Shown: piece by piece, positions 1 through 7,917 of the stretch
How positions within the stretch are numbered: the stretch's first letter is position 1
Layout of the letters: each line of letters begins with the position of its first letter
NCBI RefSeq assembly: GCF_024753135.1
Contig: NZ_JANUGP010000031.1
Coordinates: 1-64,000 of the forward strand
Direction: 5' to 3'
DNA: 64,000 nucleotides
DNA from: Streptomyces pyxinicus
Lineage (GTDB): Bacteria; Actinomycetota; Actinomycetes; Streptomycetales; Streptomycetaceae
Translations under genes and position numbers: made by a program
Notes under the pieces: model-generated
The model's database searches: none
What the model saw: the letters and a program-made list of their open reading frames with translations, nothing else
What the model was told of the DNA's origin: nothing

Positions 1-148
1 CCGCAAGGGCGCGGCCAAGGGGGACCGCGGCCCGCGGAGTAGGGGTGTGACAGCGGGGGGTGGGCCGGGGCCCGCCGTACCGGCAGGGACCGCGGTCGCC
101 GACCCGCGGTCCCTGCCGTCACCCGTCGCTCCGGGCCCTGACGGCATG
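1..148. other. Left-edge segment, no assignable gene
   Basis: The first ~50 bases may be the tail of a gene entering from the left: one frame stops with TAG at 40-42 and another with TGA at 48-50, and I cannot tell which is real. The rest is intergenic DNA dominated by a long hairpin, listed separately. Confidence 0.4.
81..118. terminator. Perfect 15-bp stem-loop, probably bidirectional terminator
   Basis: Bases 81-95 (CGGCAGGGACCGCGG) are exactly complementary to 104-118, with an 8-base loop. The stem sits 31 bases beyond the stop of the minus-strand gene at 149 and just after the possible end of an upstream plus-strand gene. It has no T-run, as is common for Streptomyces terminators. Confidence 0.7.
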
Positions 149-574
149 TCAGATACGGCCCTGGGTGAGACGGGTGAGCGGTCCGAACGACCGGCTCCGG
201 CCCCGGCGGCCGAGCGCGTACGACGTCGCGGTCAGCGCGGTCAGGCCCGCGCCCACCCCGGCCGCGATCGCCTTGCGGTGCGCGATCACCGTCCACGCCG
301 TCTTCGCCGTGGTCGCGACCCGTCCGGACGCGGTGATCACCGCCTGGCGTCCCGACTCGACGCCCCGGGCCGCCGTACGGGCCGCGGCGCCGGTCGCCCC
401 GGCCGCCTTCGCGGTCCCGGCCTTCGCCGCGGACGTCGCGTCGTCGGTGGCGGAGACGGCCTTCTTCGCCGCCTGGGAGGCGGGCGCGGTGGCCTTGTCG
501 GCCGCGTCGCGCGCCTTGGCCCCGGTTTCCTTCTGTGCCGTGTTGTTCCGGCTGGTGCCACTGGATTCAGTCAT
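149..574 (-). CDS. Small Ala/Lys/Thr-rich hypothetical protein with one membrane segment
   Basis: The 141-residue product begins MTESSGT at an ATG preceded by GAAGG. Residues ~10-90 are a low-complexity amphipathic stretch rich in A, K, T and D, resembling LEA-like or coiled-coil helices. A hydrophobic segment (AIAAGVGAGLTALTATSYALG) follows near residues 105-127, then a basic tail (GRRGRSRS). This suggests a helical protein anchored by one C-terminal membrane helix, but I recognise no functional family. A longer in-frame start at 670 is less likely because it adds residues without a better ribosome site. It ends toward the hairpin at 81-118 and lies 108 bases downstream of the MFS gene on the same strand. 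Confidence 0.6.
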   Translation of the reverse strand: MTESSGTSRNNTAQKETGAKARDAADKATAPASQAAKKAVSATDDATSAAKAGTAKAAGATGAAARTAARGVESGRQAVITASGRVATTAKTAWTVIAHRKAIAAGVGAGLTALTATSYALGRRGRSRSFGPLTRLTQGRI

Positions 575-682
575 GACCTTCGCGTTGCCCGCACCTGCCT
601 GCGCAAACGTCCGGTCGCCGGGTACTTCGCCCCCGAACTCGTCGTACGGCGGCGGGGTTTCGAGGCGCACGCAGCCGGTGCC

Positions 683-2179
683 TCAGAAGCGGGGCAGCGG
701 CGTCTGGGTCTGGACGATCTCGTCGGCCTCTTCCTGCGTCTCGACCGAGGGCGGCGAGCCGGCCAGCGGCTTGTTGGCGGTCTCCGGCATGCACAGCACG
801 GCGATGACGCCGACGACCGCGGCGGCCGTGGCGTAGTAGGCCGGCATCAGGTTGGTGCCGTAGGCGCTGATCAACGCGGTGATCACCAGCGGGGTGGTGC
901 CGCCGAAGACGGAGGTGGCGAGGTTGTAGGCGACCGAGAGGGAGCCGTAGCGCACGTGCGTGGGGAAGATCGCCGGGAGGGCGGCGGACATCGTCCCCAG
1001 CATCGCCACCAAGGAGAGCCCCATCAGCAGCAGGCCGATCGTGATGAGGACGACGCTGCCCTGCCGGATGAGCAGGAAGGCGGGCACGGACAGCAGCAGG
1101 AAGCCGAGCATGCCGGTCATCAGCAGCGGCTTGCGTCCGAAGCGGTCGGAGAGCCGGCCGACCTGGTTGATGACGCACATCTGCAGGACCATCACGAGCA
1201 GCAGGATCAGCAGTCCGTGGTTGGTGCCGTAGCCGAGTTCGTCGGACAGGTAGGTCGGCATGTACGACAGCAGCATGTAGTCGGTGATGTTGTACGCCGC
1301 GACCAGCGCGAGGCACAGCACCAGCGGCCGCCAGTAGCGGGTGAAGATCTTGCCGAGGTCGGCGGCGGCGGAGGTCTCCACGGTGTCGGCGGCCTCGGTG
1401 GCCTTGGCCTGGCCGCCCTCCAGCTTCTGGAAGGCGGGTGTCTCGTCCAGCCTCAGCCGCAGGTAGAGGCCGATGAGGCCGAGCGGCGCGGCGACCAGGA
1501 AGGGGATGCGCCAGCCCCACTGGAGCATCTGGGAGTCGCTGAGGGCGCTGGTGAGGATCACGACGAGCCCGGAGGCGCCGACGTAGCCGGCGAGGGTGCC
1601 GAACTCCAGGAAGCTGCCGAAGTAGCCGCGCCGCTTGTCGGGCGCGTACTCCGCGATGAAGGTCGAGGCGCCTCCGTACTCGCCGCCGGTCGAGAAGCCC
1701 TGCACCAGCCGGAACAGGATCAGCAGGGCCGGCGCCCACAGGCCGATGGTGGCGTGCGAGGGGATGAGGCCGATGGCGCAGGTGCCCACCGCCATCATGA
1801 TCATGGTGATGGAGAGGATGCGCTTGCGGCCGACCTTGTCGCCGAGCGGCCCGAAGACCATGCCGCCGACCGGCCGCACGAGGAAGGCCACCGCGAAGGT
1901 GGCGAAGGAGCTGAGCAGTTGGGCGGTGTCGTTCCCGGAGGGGAAGAAGACCTTGCCGAGGGTGGCGGCGAGATAGCTGTAGATGCCGAAGTCGTACCAC
2001 TCCATGGCGTTGCCGAGGGCGGCCGCCTTGGTGGCGCGTTTGACGGCCGCCTCGTCGGTCACGGTGATGTCGCTGCGGCGCAGCTTCGGGTTGCGCCGGC
2101 GTTCGACCGCCCGGAAGAGTATCCGGTGGCGCCGTCGTGCGGCGGGGTCCACCGTCTCGTCGTTCTCGGTCGTCGTCAT
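683..2179 (-). CDS. MFS transporter, metabolite:H+ symporter (ProP/ShiA-like) family
   Basis: This 498-residue integral membrane protein is predicted to import a small organic acid or osmolyte with protons. The N-terminal motif ALGNAMEWYDFGIYSYLA and the first cytoplasmic loop GDKVGRKRIL are hallmarks of the metabolite:H+ symporter branch that holds ProP (proline/betaine), KgtP and ShiA. About 12 hydrophobic segments follow, and the mid-protein loop carries LRLRLDETPAFQKLE, also typical of this branch. The first ~50 residues are charged and cytoplasmic. The ATG at 2177-2179 is preceded by AAAGAGAA. It is transcribed away from the DHA2 transporter at 2406. Substrate cannot be read from the sequence. 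Confidence 0.85.
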   Translation of the reverse strand: MTTTENDETVDPAARRRHRILFRAVERRRNPKLRRSDITVTDEAAVKRATKAAALGNAMEWYDFGIYSYLAATLGKVFFPSGNDTAQLLSSFATFAVAFLVRPVGGMVFGPLGDKVGRKRILSITMIMMAVGTCAIGLIPSHATIGLWAPALLILFRLVQGFSTGGEYGGASTFIAEYAPDKRRGYFGSFLEFGTLAGYVGASGLVVILTSALSDSQMLQWGWRIPFLVAAPLGLIGLYLRLRLDETPAFQKLEGGQAKATEAADTVETSAAADLGKIFTRYWRPLVLCLALVAAYNITDYMLLSYMPTYLSDELGYGTNHGLLILLLVMVLQMCVINQVGRLSDRFGRKPLLMTGMLGFLLLSVPAFLLIRQGSVVLITIGLLLMGLSLVAMLGTMSAALPAIFPTHVRYGSLSVAYNLATSVFGGTTPLVITALISAYGTNLMPAYYATAAAVVGVIAVLCMPETANKPLAGSPPSVETQEEADEIVQTQTPLPRF

Positions 2180-2405
2180 ACCACTGTTCTCTTTCGCCGA
2201 TCGCTGAGCCACGGTCCACGCCTGCGCAGTTGCCCCGCGTTCAAACTGCCGCCTTCGCCCCGCGTACGAGCCCCTACGCCGAGTGATCATCTTGGCAGGA
2301 TGACGGTCCGGCCGCCCGGTGAGAGGCTCGACCCCGGGGGTGTGTGCCGTGCCCCGGTGGGGAACTTGGTCCGCCCGGTATGCAGGCCCGGTGAGAGGAG
2401 CCCAG

Positions 2406-3923
2406 GTGACAGCGTCGGCGACGGGTGGCCCCAGCCAGGGCGCACAGCACAGCGAAGACGGTGCCGAGCCGGACCCGCGGCGCTGGCGGGCGCTGTGGGT
2501 CACCCTGGTGGCCGGCTTCATGAGCCTGCTGGACGTGACGATCGTCGCGGTGGCGCTGCCCACCATCCAGCGCGACCTGGGCGCCTCCCCCGCGCAGGTG
2601 CAGTGGGTGGTGTCCGGGTACGCGCTCACCTTCGCCCTCGCGCTGGTCACCGCCGGGCGGCTGGGCGACGCGCTGGACCGGCGCCGGATCTTCCTGCTCG
2701 CCCTGAGCGGTTTCGTGCTGTGCAGCGCGGCCTGCGGGGCGGCGCCGGACATCACGCTGCTGGTCGTGGCCCGGCTGGCGCAGGGCCTCGCCGCCGGTTT
2801 CATGGCGCCGCAGAACTCCGCGCTGATCCAGCAGATGTTCCGGGGCGCCGAGCGCGGCCGTGCCTTCGGTTTCTTCGGTGCGACCGTCGGGATCTCCTCG
2901 GCCGCCGGGCCCATCACCGGCGGCGCGATCCTCGCCCTGGCCTCGGGCCCGCAGGGCTGGCGGTGGATCTTCTACGTCAACGTCCCGATCGGCATCCTCG
3001 CGGTCCTCCTCGGCCGCCGGCTGCTGCCCCGGCTCAGCCGCTCCGGCCGGGGGCACGTGGACGTGCCCGGGGTGCTGCTCCTCGGCCTCGGGGTGCTGGC
3101 GCTGATGTACCCCCTGGTGCAGGCGGACTCCGGCGGTCTGACGCGGCTGTGGTGGCTGTTCCCGGTCGGCGCCGTGATCCTCGTCGGCTTCGTCCAGTGG
3201 CAGCGGCGTCTGGTCGCCAAGGGAACGCAGCCGCTGCTGGACCCCCGGCTGTTCAGCACGGTGCGCGGGTACGCCGTCGGTGCCGGGGTCGGCACTCTGT
3301 ACTTCATCGGCTTCAGCGGTGTCTGGCTGGTGTTCGCCCTGTTCTACCAGCGCGGTCTCGGCTTCTCCCCGCTGAAGTCCGGTCTCGCGGTGACGCCCTT
3401 CGCGGTGGGTTCGGCCATCGCGGCCGTGGTCGCCGGCCGTCTGGTGGAGCGGTTCGGGCGGCTGCTCACCGTGTGCGGTCTGACCGGCGTGATCGTCGGC
3501 ATCGGCGGGACGGCGACGCTGCTGCGGCTCGCGCCGCTGGGTAGCGCCCCGTGGCTGGCCGCGCCGCTGCTCTTCCTCGGCGGTGTGGGCGGCGGTTTCG
3601 TGGTCTCGCCGAACATCACCATGACGCTGCGGGACGTGCCGGTGCGCATGGCGGGCGCGGCGGGCGGCGCCCTGCAGACCGGGCAGCGGCTCGGCGCGGC
3701 GGTGGGCACGGCCGCGCTGCCGGGCCTCTTCTACGTGGTGCTCGGCAGGTCGCACGACTACCGCGGCGCCCTCGTCACGGCGCTGGCCGCCGCCCTGGTC
3801 GGCATGCTGGCGTCGCTGGCACTGGCGACGTTCGACTGGGGACGGGACCGCCGCAAGCGCGATCCGCACCACAAGTGCCCCGAGGAGGTCGCGAACAGCC
3901 CGGTGCACGCCCGCCAGAACTGA
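2406..3923 (+). CDS. MFS transporter, DHA2 (EmrB/QacA-like) multidrug efflux family
   Basis: A 505-residue drug:H+ antiporter-like protein. After a ~35-residue hydrophilic lead, helix 1 contains FMSLLDVTIVAVALPTIQRDLG, the classical LDxTIVNVALP-type motif of the 14-helix DHA2 family. It is followed by the loop GRLGDALDRRRIF and, in helix 5, the antiporter motif region around GATVGISSAAGPITGGAI. The GTG start at 2406 was chosen because GAGAGGAG lies 5 bases upstream; an earlier in-frame start at 2319 lacks such a site. The 226-bp divergent region with the 2179 gene should hold promoters for both. Its substrate is unknown, and export of an antibiotic or metabolite is an inference from the family. 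Confidence 0.85.
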   Translation: MTASATGGPSQGAQHSEDGAEPDPRRWRALWVTLVAGFMSLLDVTIVAVALPTIQRDLGASPAQVQWVVSGYALTFALALVTAGRLGDALDRRRIFLLALSGFVLCSAACGAAPDITLLVVARLAQGLAAGFMAPQNSALIQQMFRGAERGRAFGFFGATVGISSAAGPITGGAILALASGPQGWRWIFYVNVPIGILAVLLGRRLLPRLSRSGRGHVDVPGVLLLGLGVLALMYPLVQADSGGLTRLWWLFPVGAVILVGFVQWQRRLVAKGTQPLLDPRLFSTVRGYAVGAGVGTLYFIGFSGVWLVFALFYQRGLGFSPLKSGLAVTPFAVGSAIAAVVAGRLVERFGRLLTVCGLTGVIVGIGGTATLLRLAPLGSAPWLAAPLLFLGGVGGGFVVSPNITMTLRDVPVRMAGAAGGALQTGQRLGAAVGTAALPGLFYVVLGRSHDYRGALVTALAAALVGMLASLALATFDWGRDRRKRDPHHKCPEEVANSPVHARQN

Positions 3924-4172
3924 CCGGGACCGCCTCTGCCGGTGTGCGGGTGATCGTCCTTGGGTATCCGTTGGGGCGCGTTGTCGGCCAAAGTGAAACT
4001 GCCACCGGCCCGGTCGCCGGGCGGCCCACGGCCCGCCACCGGCGGCGCACCCGGTTCGCTCGCGTCGGCGGCCTTTTCCCGTAACGCAACGCCGGAATGC
4101 GGGCTTCCACGGAGGTCCGTCCCGATCCGCCCGCTACCGTCCGGGCGTGCGGCCCTCGCCGGTCCGGACCAC

Positions 4173-4232
4173 GGCGGAGCGGAGCGACGGAGATCGGCCA
4201 CCGCGGCGGGGCGGAGCGGCGGAGATCGGCCA
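4173..4232. repeat. Imperfect 28-bp direct repeat, period 32 bp
   Basis: Bases 4173-4200 and 4205-4232 are identical at 26 of 28 positions; both end in GGAGATCGGCCA. The copies lie side by side upstream of the RiPP promoter. A function (regulator site or slippage product) cannot be decided. Confidence 0.6.
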
Positions 4233-4371
4233 GGTGCGCTATCGCGAAGTGCGGCGCTCCCGCCCGCCGGACCGCGACCGGAGCCGGTGCGGCGAGAAGC
4301 ACCCGGCAGAGGCCAGACGACTGTCGGCCATCTTCGCTCACGGCCGGTGACCCGTGGAGGTCTCCAGGCCC

Positions 4372-4401
4372 TTGTTCCCCTCACACCGGGGTGATTAGGC
4401 T
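4372..4401 (+). promoter_or_regulatory. Predicted sigma-70 promoter of the RiPP operon
   Basis: TTGTTC (4372-4377) and TAGGCT (4396-4401) are separated by 18 bases. The spacer contains a near-palindrome TCACACC-GGGGTGA (4381-4394), a possible repressor site between -35 and -10. Transcription would begin near 4408, giving a ~125-base leader before the ATG at 4533. Confidence 0.5.
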
Positions 4402-4532
4402 CCGGCACGCTTTCGCACTTCGCACACATTTTCCCCACATGGCAGCTCGGTCGTCCGGAGCGCCGTGTGGTTCCGCATGCCTCCGCCGTCGACCGCGGTG
4501 GCGGCCGGCCGGGCGTTCAGGGGGTGGGGCAC

Positions 4533-5807
4533 ATGGAAGCGTCGGACGTACCGCTGCGCACCGGTGGCCAGTCGCCCCCGGCCGAGCCGGCACGGCCGGA
4601 GGCCGGCAGCCGCCGCGACACCGCCGTGCTGTGGTGCACCAACGCCCTCGACGGACTCGGCAGTCAGGCCTCCGGCCTCGTCCTGCCGCTGCTGCTGCTC
4701 GACCTCGGGCACGGCCCCGGCACCGCGGGCGGGTTCGCCGGTGTCTGCGCGCTCGCCGGGGTACTGCTGGGACCGCTGGTCGCGGTGCCGGCCGACCGGG
4801 GGCACCGGCGTGCCTTGATGACCGGGACGGCGGTGCCGGCGGCGCTCGCGATGGCGGGGCTCGCCCTCGCCTGCCTCGGGCCCGGGCGTCCGCCGCTGTG
4901 GCTGCTGCTGGGTCTGGCCCTGGTCGAGCGGCTGTGCTCGACGGCGTACGAGGCGGCGGCGCGCGGCACCCTGTCGCGGCTGGCGTCGGAGCACGACCTG
5001 CCGCGCGCCGTGGCCGGTCTCCAGGCGGGCGATCACGCGGCCCTCGTCCTGGGACCGGCGCTGGGCGGCGCCCTGTTCGGTATCGCCCGCTTCCTGCCGT
5101 TCGCCGCCGACGCGGTCACCTACGCCGTGACGGCCCTCGGCACCCGGGCCATCCGCACCCCCCTCGACACCCCCGAAGGTCCCCCTCCGCGCGCGTTCAC
5201 CGGTGACCTGCGCTCCGGACTGGCCGTGGTGCTCCGCTCGCCCGTCCTGCGTCTGGTGCTGTGCTGGTCGTCGGTGGCGAGCGGGGTGCTCGGCCTGCTG
5301 TTCTACACCGCGGTCTTCGTGCTGGGCGGCGACTCGGGCAGTACCGTGACCGGCGGGGTGCTCGCGGCCTCCGGGGGCGCGGGGCTGGCCGGTTCGCTGG
5401 TGGCGGCACGCGTCGTACGGCGGCTGGGCGCGCACCGGGCGCTGACGGCGGCCACCTGGCTGCTGCTGCCGCCGTGCGCCGCGCTGGCGGTGGCCGAGGG
5501 GCCGTGGGTGTGGGCGCTGTGCTTCTCGGTGATGTGCGCGCTGCTGCCGGTGGTCACCGTCGTCCTCGGTACGGCGGCCGTACTCGCCGCGCCCCGCGAG
5601 GCGCAGGCCAGGGCCGGTGCCGTGCTGGCCGCGGGCTCGGCGGTGAGCGCCGCCGCGGCCCCGTTGTGCGCGGCCCTGCTGGTGGATCGGGGCGGGGGCC
5701 GGGCGGCGGCCCTGGGCGCCGGCGCCGTACTGGCGGTGCTGGCGCTGCACACCCGGCTCCGGGCACGTGCGGTGCTGCGCCCGGCCGGCTCGGGAGGCCG
5801 GCCGTGA
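4533..5807 (+). CDS. MFS exporter, first gene of the RiPP operon
   Basis: A 424-residue major facilitator protein with ~12 hydrophobic segments. After a ~30-residue hydrophilic N-terminus it starts with TNALDGLGSQASGLVLPLLLLDLG and has the loop ADRGHRRALMTG between helices 2 and 3. This resembles the NreB/enterobactin-exporter-like branch often found with peptide and natural-product clusters. The ATG at 4533 has GGGTGGGG upstream. Its stop overlaps the GTG of the S9 peptidase by 4 bases (GTGA), so the two are translationally coupled. By context it should export the modified peptide and may give self-resistance; this is inference. Confidence 0.85.
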   Translation: MEASDVPLRTGGQSPPAEPARPEAGSRRDTAVLWCTNALDGLGSQASGLVLPLLLLDLGHGPGTAGGFAGVCALAGVLLGPLVAVPADRGHRRALMTGTAVPAALAMAGLALACLGPGRPPLWLLLGLALVERLCSTAYEAAARGTLSRLASEHDLPRAVAGLQAGDHAALVLGPALGGALFGIARFLPFAADAVTYAVTALGTRAIRTPLDTPEGPPPRAFTGDLRSGLAVVLRSPVLRLVLCWSSVASGVLGLLFYTAVFVLGGDSGSTVTGGVLAASGGAGLAGSLVAARVVRRLGAHRALTAATWLLLPPCAALAVAEGPWVWALCFSVMCALLPVVTVVLGTAAVLAAPREAQARAGAVLAAGSAVSAAAAPLCAALLVDRGGGRAAALGAGAVLAVLALHTRLRARAVLRPAGSGGRP

Positions 5808-7627
5808 ACCCGGGGGCGGTGGGCGTGTCCCCCGACGGAGCGGGCCCCGGCCGGCCCTATCAGGTGTTCGTCGCCGCGCTGCCCGACGTCTGCCCGGGTG
5901 ACCGGCGGCGCATGGTGTTCACCGCGGACGCCGACGGCCGCTGCGAGGTCTTCACCTGGGACGCCGGGTCCCGGCGGGCGCGGCAGGTGTCGGTCAGCCG
6001 TACGGGCACCGTGCACCGGGCCATCGACGCCGACGGGTACGTGTGGTGGTTCGACGAGGACGCGGCGGGGCGGGGCCGCTGGTGGTACCGGCACTTCGAC
6101 GGCGGCCCCCGGCTGCCGGGACTGCCCGGCGCCCCGGCCGGCCTGCCCCGGGGGCTGGCGGTGACGGCGGACGGGACGGTGGCCGCGGCCGTCGCCCTGG
6201 ACCGGCGGACCGTGGTGCTGGTGGGCCACCGGGGCCGGGTGCCGCGCGAGGTGCCGCACCCGTCCCGCGCGGGCCGGCTGGGCGGGCTGAGCGCCGACGG
6301 GACGCTGATCGCGCTGGCGTCGTCGGCCGACGACGAGGCGGCCGTCACGGTCCTCACCCCGCGGGGCCGCACCGTGGCCACGCTGCCCGGCCCCGGGCTG
6401 TGGTGCCAGGGCTTCTCCCCGCTGCCCGGACACCGCGAACTGCTGCTCGTACGGGATCTCGGCGACCGGTACGCACTGGCCACCTGGACGCCCGGGGACG
6501 GGCTGCGCACCCACCCCTGGTGCGCGTTCGGCACCGAGATCAGCGCCCGCTGGTACCCGGACCGGCGCGAGGTGCTGGTCCGGCAGGACCGCCACGGCCG
6601 CTCCCTGCTGCACCGCGTGTCCCTCGCCGCCCGGCGCCGCACCCCGGTCCCCACCCCGGCCGGCACTTTGCTGGACGCGGCGCCCCGGACGGCCGGCGCC
6701 GTCGACTACCTGTGGACCACCACCGCGCACCGGCCGGTGCCGCGCGCCACGGACGGCGTCGACCTGCCGCCCACCGGGCCGCGGGTCGTGGTCCCCGGCC
6801 GGCACACCGACCGCTGGACGCCGACGGCGTGGGGCCGCGTGCACTCCCTGCTGAGCCTGCCCGAACCGGCCGGCGGCGGCGCGCCGCCGCCGGCCGTGTT
6901 CCTGGTGCACGGCGGTCCGGCCGACCACGACCGGGACGCCTACGACGGCACCGTGCACTCCCTGGTCGCCTCGGGCTACGCGGTGGTCCGCGTCAACTAC
7001 CGGGGCTCCACGGGGTACGGGCCGCGCTGGCGGGGAGCCTTCCCGGCCGGTGTCGGGCACACCCAGACCGAGGACCTGGACGCGGTACGGGCCGACCTGG
7101 TGTCCGCCGGGCTGATCGCCGGTGACGCGACCGCCCTGTGGGGCGTGTCCTGGGGCGCCTATCTGGTGCTGCTCGCCCTCGGCCGCAGCCCCGGGCGGTG
7201 GCAGGCCGGCGTCGCCGTCAAACCGGTCGCCGACTGGGCCGCCGCGCACCGGGCCACCACACCGGCGCTGCGGGCGCTGGACGTGCGGATGTTCGGCGGC
7301 ACCCCGGACGAGGTGCCCGAGCGGTACGCCGCCAGCTCGCCGCTGACCTACGCCGCCGCGGTGACGGCTCCGCTGCTCGTCGTCGGCGCCCTCCACGACA
7401 CCAAGTGCCCGCCCGGACAGATCCGTTCCTATCTCGACGCGCTCACCGCGGCGGGCGTGCCGCACGAGGCGATGTGGCTCGACACCGGGCACGACGGCTA
7501 CGACGGCGCGGCACATGTCGCCGTACTGCGGCGTTCCCTGGCCTTTCTCCGCGCGCGGCTGCCCGAACCGGCGCGCCGCGCCCCCGGACGTCCGCCGGCA
7601 CCCGCCGGAGGGCCCCGGCCCCGCTGA
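5804..7627 (+). CDS. S9-family (prolyl oligopeptidase-like) serine peptidase of the RiPP operon
   Basis: The 607-residue protein has a two-part S9 layout: an N-terminal beta-propeller-like region (residues ~20-340, repeated ADGxxxA and GLSADG motifs) and a C-terminal alpha/beta-hydrolase domain. The catalytic triad is visible as Ser449 in GVSWG, Asp532 in LHDTKCPP and His563 in TGHDGYDG. The oxyanion region is VHGGPADHDRD and the strand NYRGSTGYG is classical for acylaminoacyl-peptidase relatives. No signal peptide is seen, so it is cytoplasmic. It starts at a GTG overlapping the exporter stop, with GGGAGG upstream. It lies 59 bases before the precursor gene and is the obvious candidate to trim, or possibly to cyclise, the modified peptide. 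Prolines on both sides of the likely core fit prolyl specificity, but cleavage sites are inference. Confidence 0.85.
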   Translation: MNPGAVGVSPDGAGPGRPYQVFVAALPDVCPGDRRRMVFTADADGRCEVFTWDAGSRRARQVSVSRTGTVHRAIDADGYVWWFDEDAAGRGRWWYRHFDGGPRLPGLPGAPAGLPRGLAVTADGTVAAAVALDRRTVVLVGHRGRVPREVPHPSRAGRLGGLSADGTLIALASSADDEAAVTVLTPRGRTVATLPGPGLWCQGFSPLPGHRELLLVRDLGDRYALATWTPGDGLRTHPWCAFGTEISARWYPDRREVLVRQDRHGRSLLHRVSLAARRRTPVPTPAGTLLDAAPRTAGAVDYLWTTTAHRPVPRATDGVDLPPTGPRVVVPGRHTDRWTPTAWGRVHSLLSLPEPAGGGAPPPAVFLVHGGPADHDRDAYDGTVHSLVASGYAVVRVNYRGSTGYGPRWRGAFPAGVGHTQTEDLDAVRADLVSAGLIAGDATALWGVSWGAYLVLLALGRSPGRWQAGVAVKPVADWAAAHRATTPALRALDVRMFGGTPDEVPERYAASSPLTYAAAVTAPLLVVGALHDTKCPPGQIRSYLDALTAAGVPHEAMWLDTGHDGYDGAAHVAVLRRSLAFLRARLPEPARRAPGRPPAPAGGPRPR

Positions 7628-7639
7628 GGCCACAGCGGG
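7620..7639 (+). promoter_or_regulatory. Small stem-loop over the S9 stop codon
   Basis: CCCGCTG (7620-7626) pairs with CAGCGGG (7633-7639) around a 6-base loop and covers the TGA of the peptidase gene. It may be a weak terminator or an RNA-processing or stability element that raises precursor mRNA relative to the upstream genes. Confidence 0.4.
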
Positions 7640-7686
7640 ACCGGGTGTGCACAGCACCACCCCACTCACAGAAACGGAGAAGCACC

Positions 7687-7815
7687 GTGCAGAAGGACAT
7701 CATCCACAACGACCCGCTCGCGGGCGACGAGCAGAACCGCAAGCCGGGCATCGGCATCACCATCACCGTCCCGTTCCGCAACGCGGACGAGGGCGGCGAC
7801 GACACCGAGGAGTGA
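7687..7815 (+). CDS. RiPP precursor peptide (42 residues)
   Basis: A GTG at 7687 preceded by GGAGAAG opens a 42-residue peptide between the S9 peptidase and the radical SAM enzyme. The N-terminal ~19 residues (MQKDIIHNDPLAGDEQNRK) are polar and leader-like. Next comes the short segment PGIGITITVPFRN, rich in Ile, Thr and Val, and then an acidic tail (ADEGGDDTEE) that could be a follower or recognition element. There are no Cys residues, so this is not a lanthipeptide, sactipeptide or lasso with disulfide. Unactivated aliphatic carbons of Ile, Thr, Val, Pro or Phe are plausible sites for the neighbouring C-methyltransferase. The peptide resembles no RiPP precursor that I can name. Core boundaries are inferred. 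Confidence 0.75.
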   Translation: MQKDIIHNDPLAGDEQNRKPGIGITITVPFRNADEGGDDTEE

Positions 7816-7823
7816 CCCACGGT

Positions 7824-7855
7824 CCGGCCGGCCCGCAGTGCCGCGGGCCGGCCGG
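7824..7855 (+). terminator. Perfect 13-bp hairpin between precursor and radical SAM genes
   Basis: CCGGCCGGCCCGC (7824-7836) pairs exactly with 7843-7855 around the loop AGTGCC. It starts 8 bases after the precursor stop. A GC-rich stem of this strength inside an operon is best explained as a partial terminator or 3'-end stabiliser that makes precursor mRNA more abundant than enzyme mRNA, as is usual in RiPP operons. Confidence 0.75.
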
Positions 7856-7917
7856 GCTCACCGCCCCCGCCGACCGTCCGCCCACGCCCTCTCCACGCGT
7901 TCCCCAAGGAGCCGTCC

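Larger units (their letters stand above)
3924..4532. other. 609-bp intergenic region upstream of the RiPP operon
   Basis: I find no convincing gene of normal size. The region holds an imperfect 28-bp direct repeat (4173-4200 and 4205-4232), a questionable 67-codon frame beginning with GTG at 4147 six bases after TACCGT, and a good sigma-70-type promoter at 4372-4401. The stretch around 4400-4440 is notably AT-rich for this genome. Confidence 0.5.

Noticed and set aside
47..3544. Very long plus-strand open frame (>1100 codons)
   Set aside because: It is antisense to, or out of frame with, two clear MFS genes; the translation is Arg/Gly-rich without domains. High GC suppresses stop codons in such shadow frames.
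4173..4232. CRISPR-like or attachment-site repeat
   Set aside because: Only two imperfect copies with almost no spacer, and no cas or integrase genes.
3758..4438. Minus-strand frames in the region upstream of the RiPP operon
   Set aside because: Two overlapping Arg/Pro/Gly-rich frames that run into the 3' end of the DHA2 gene, without ribosome sites or motifs.
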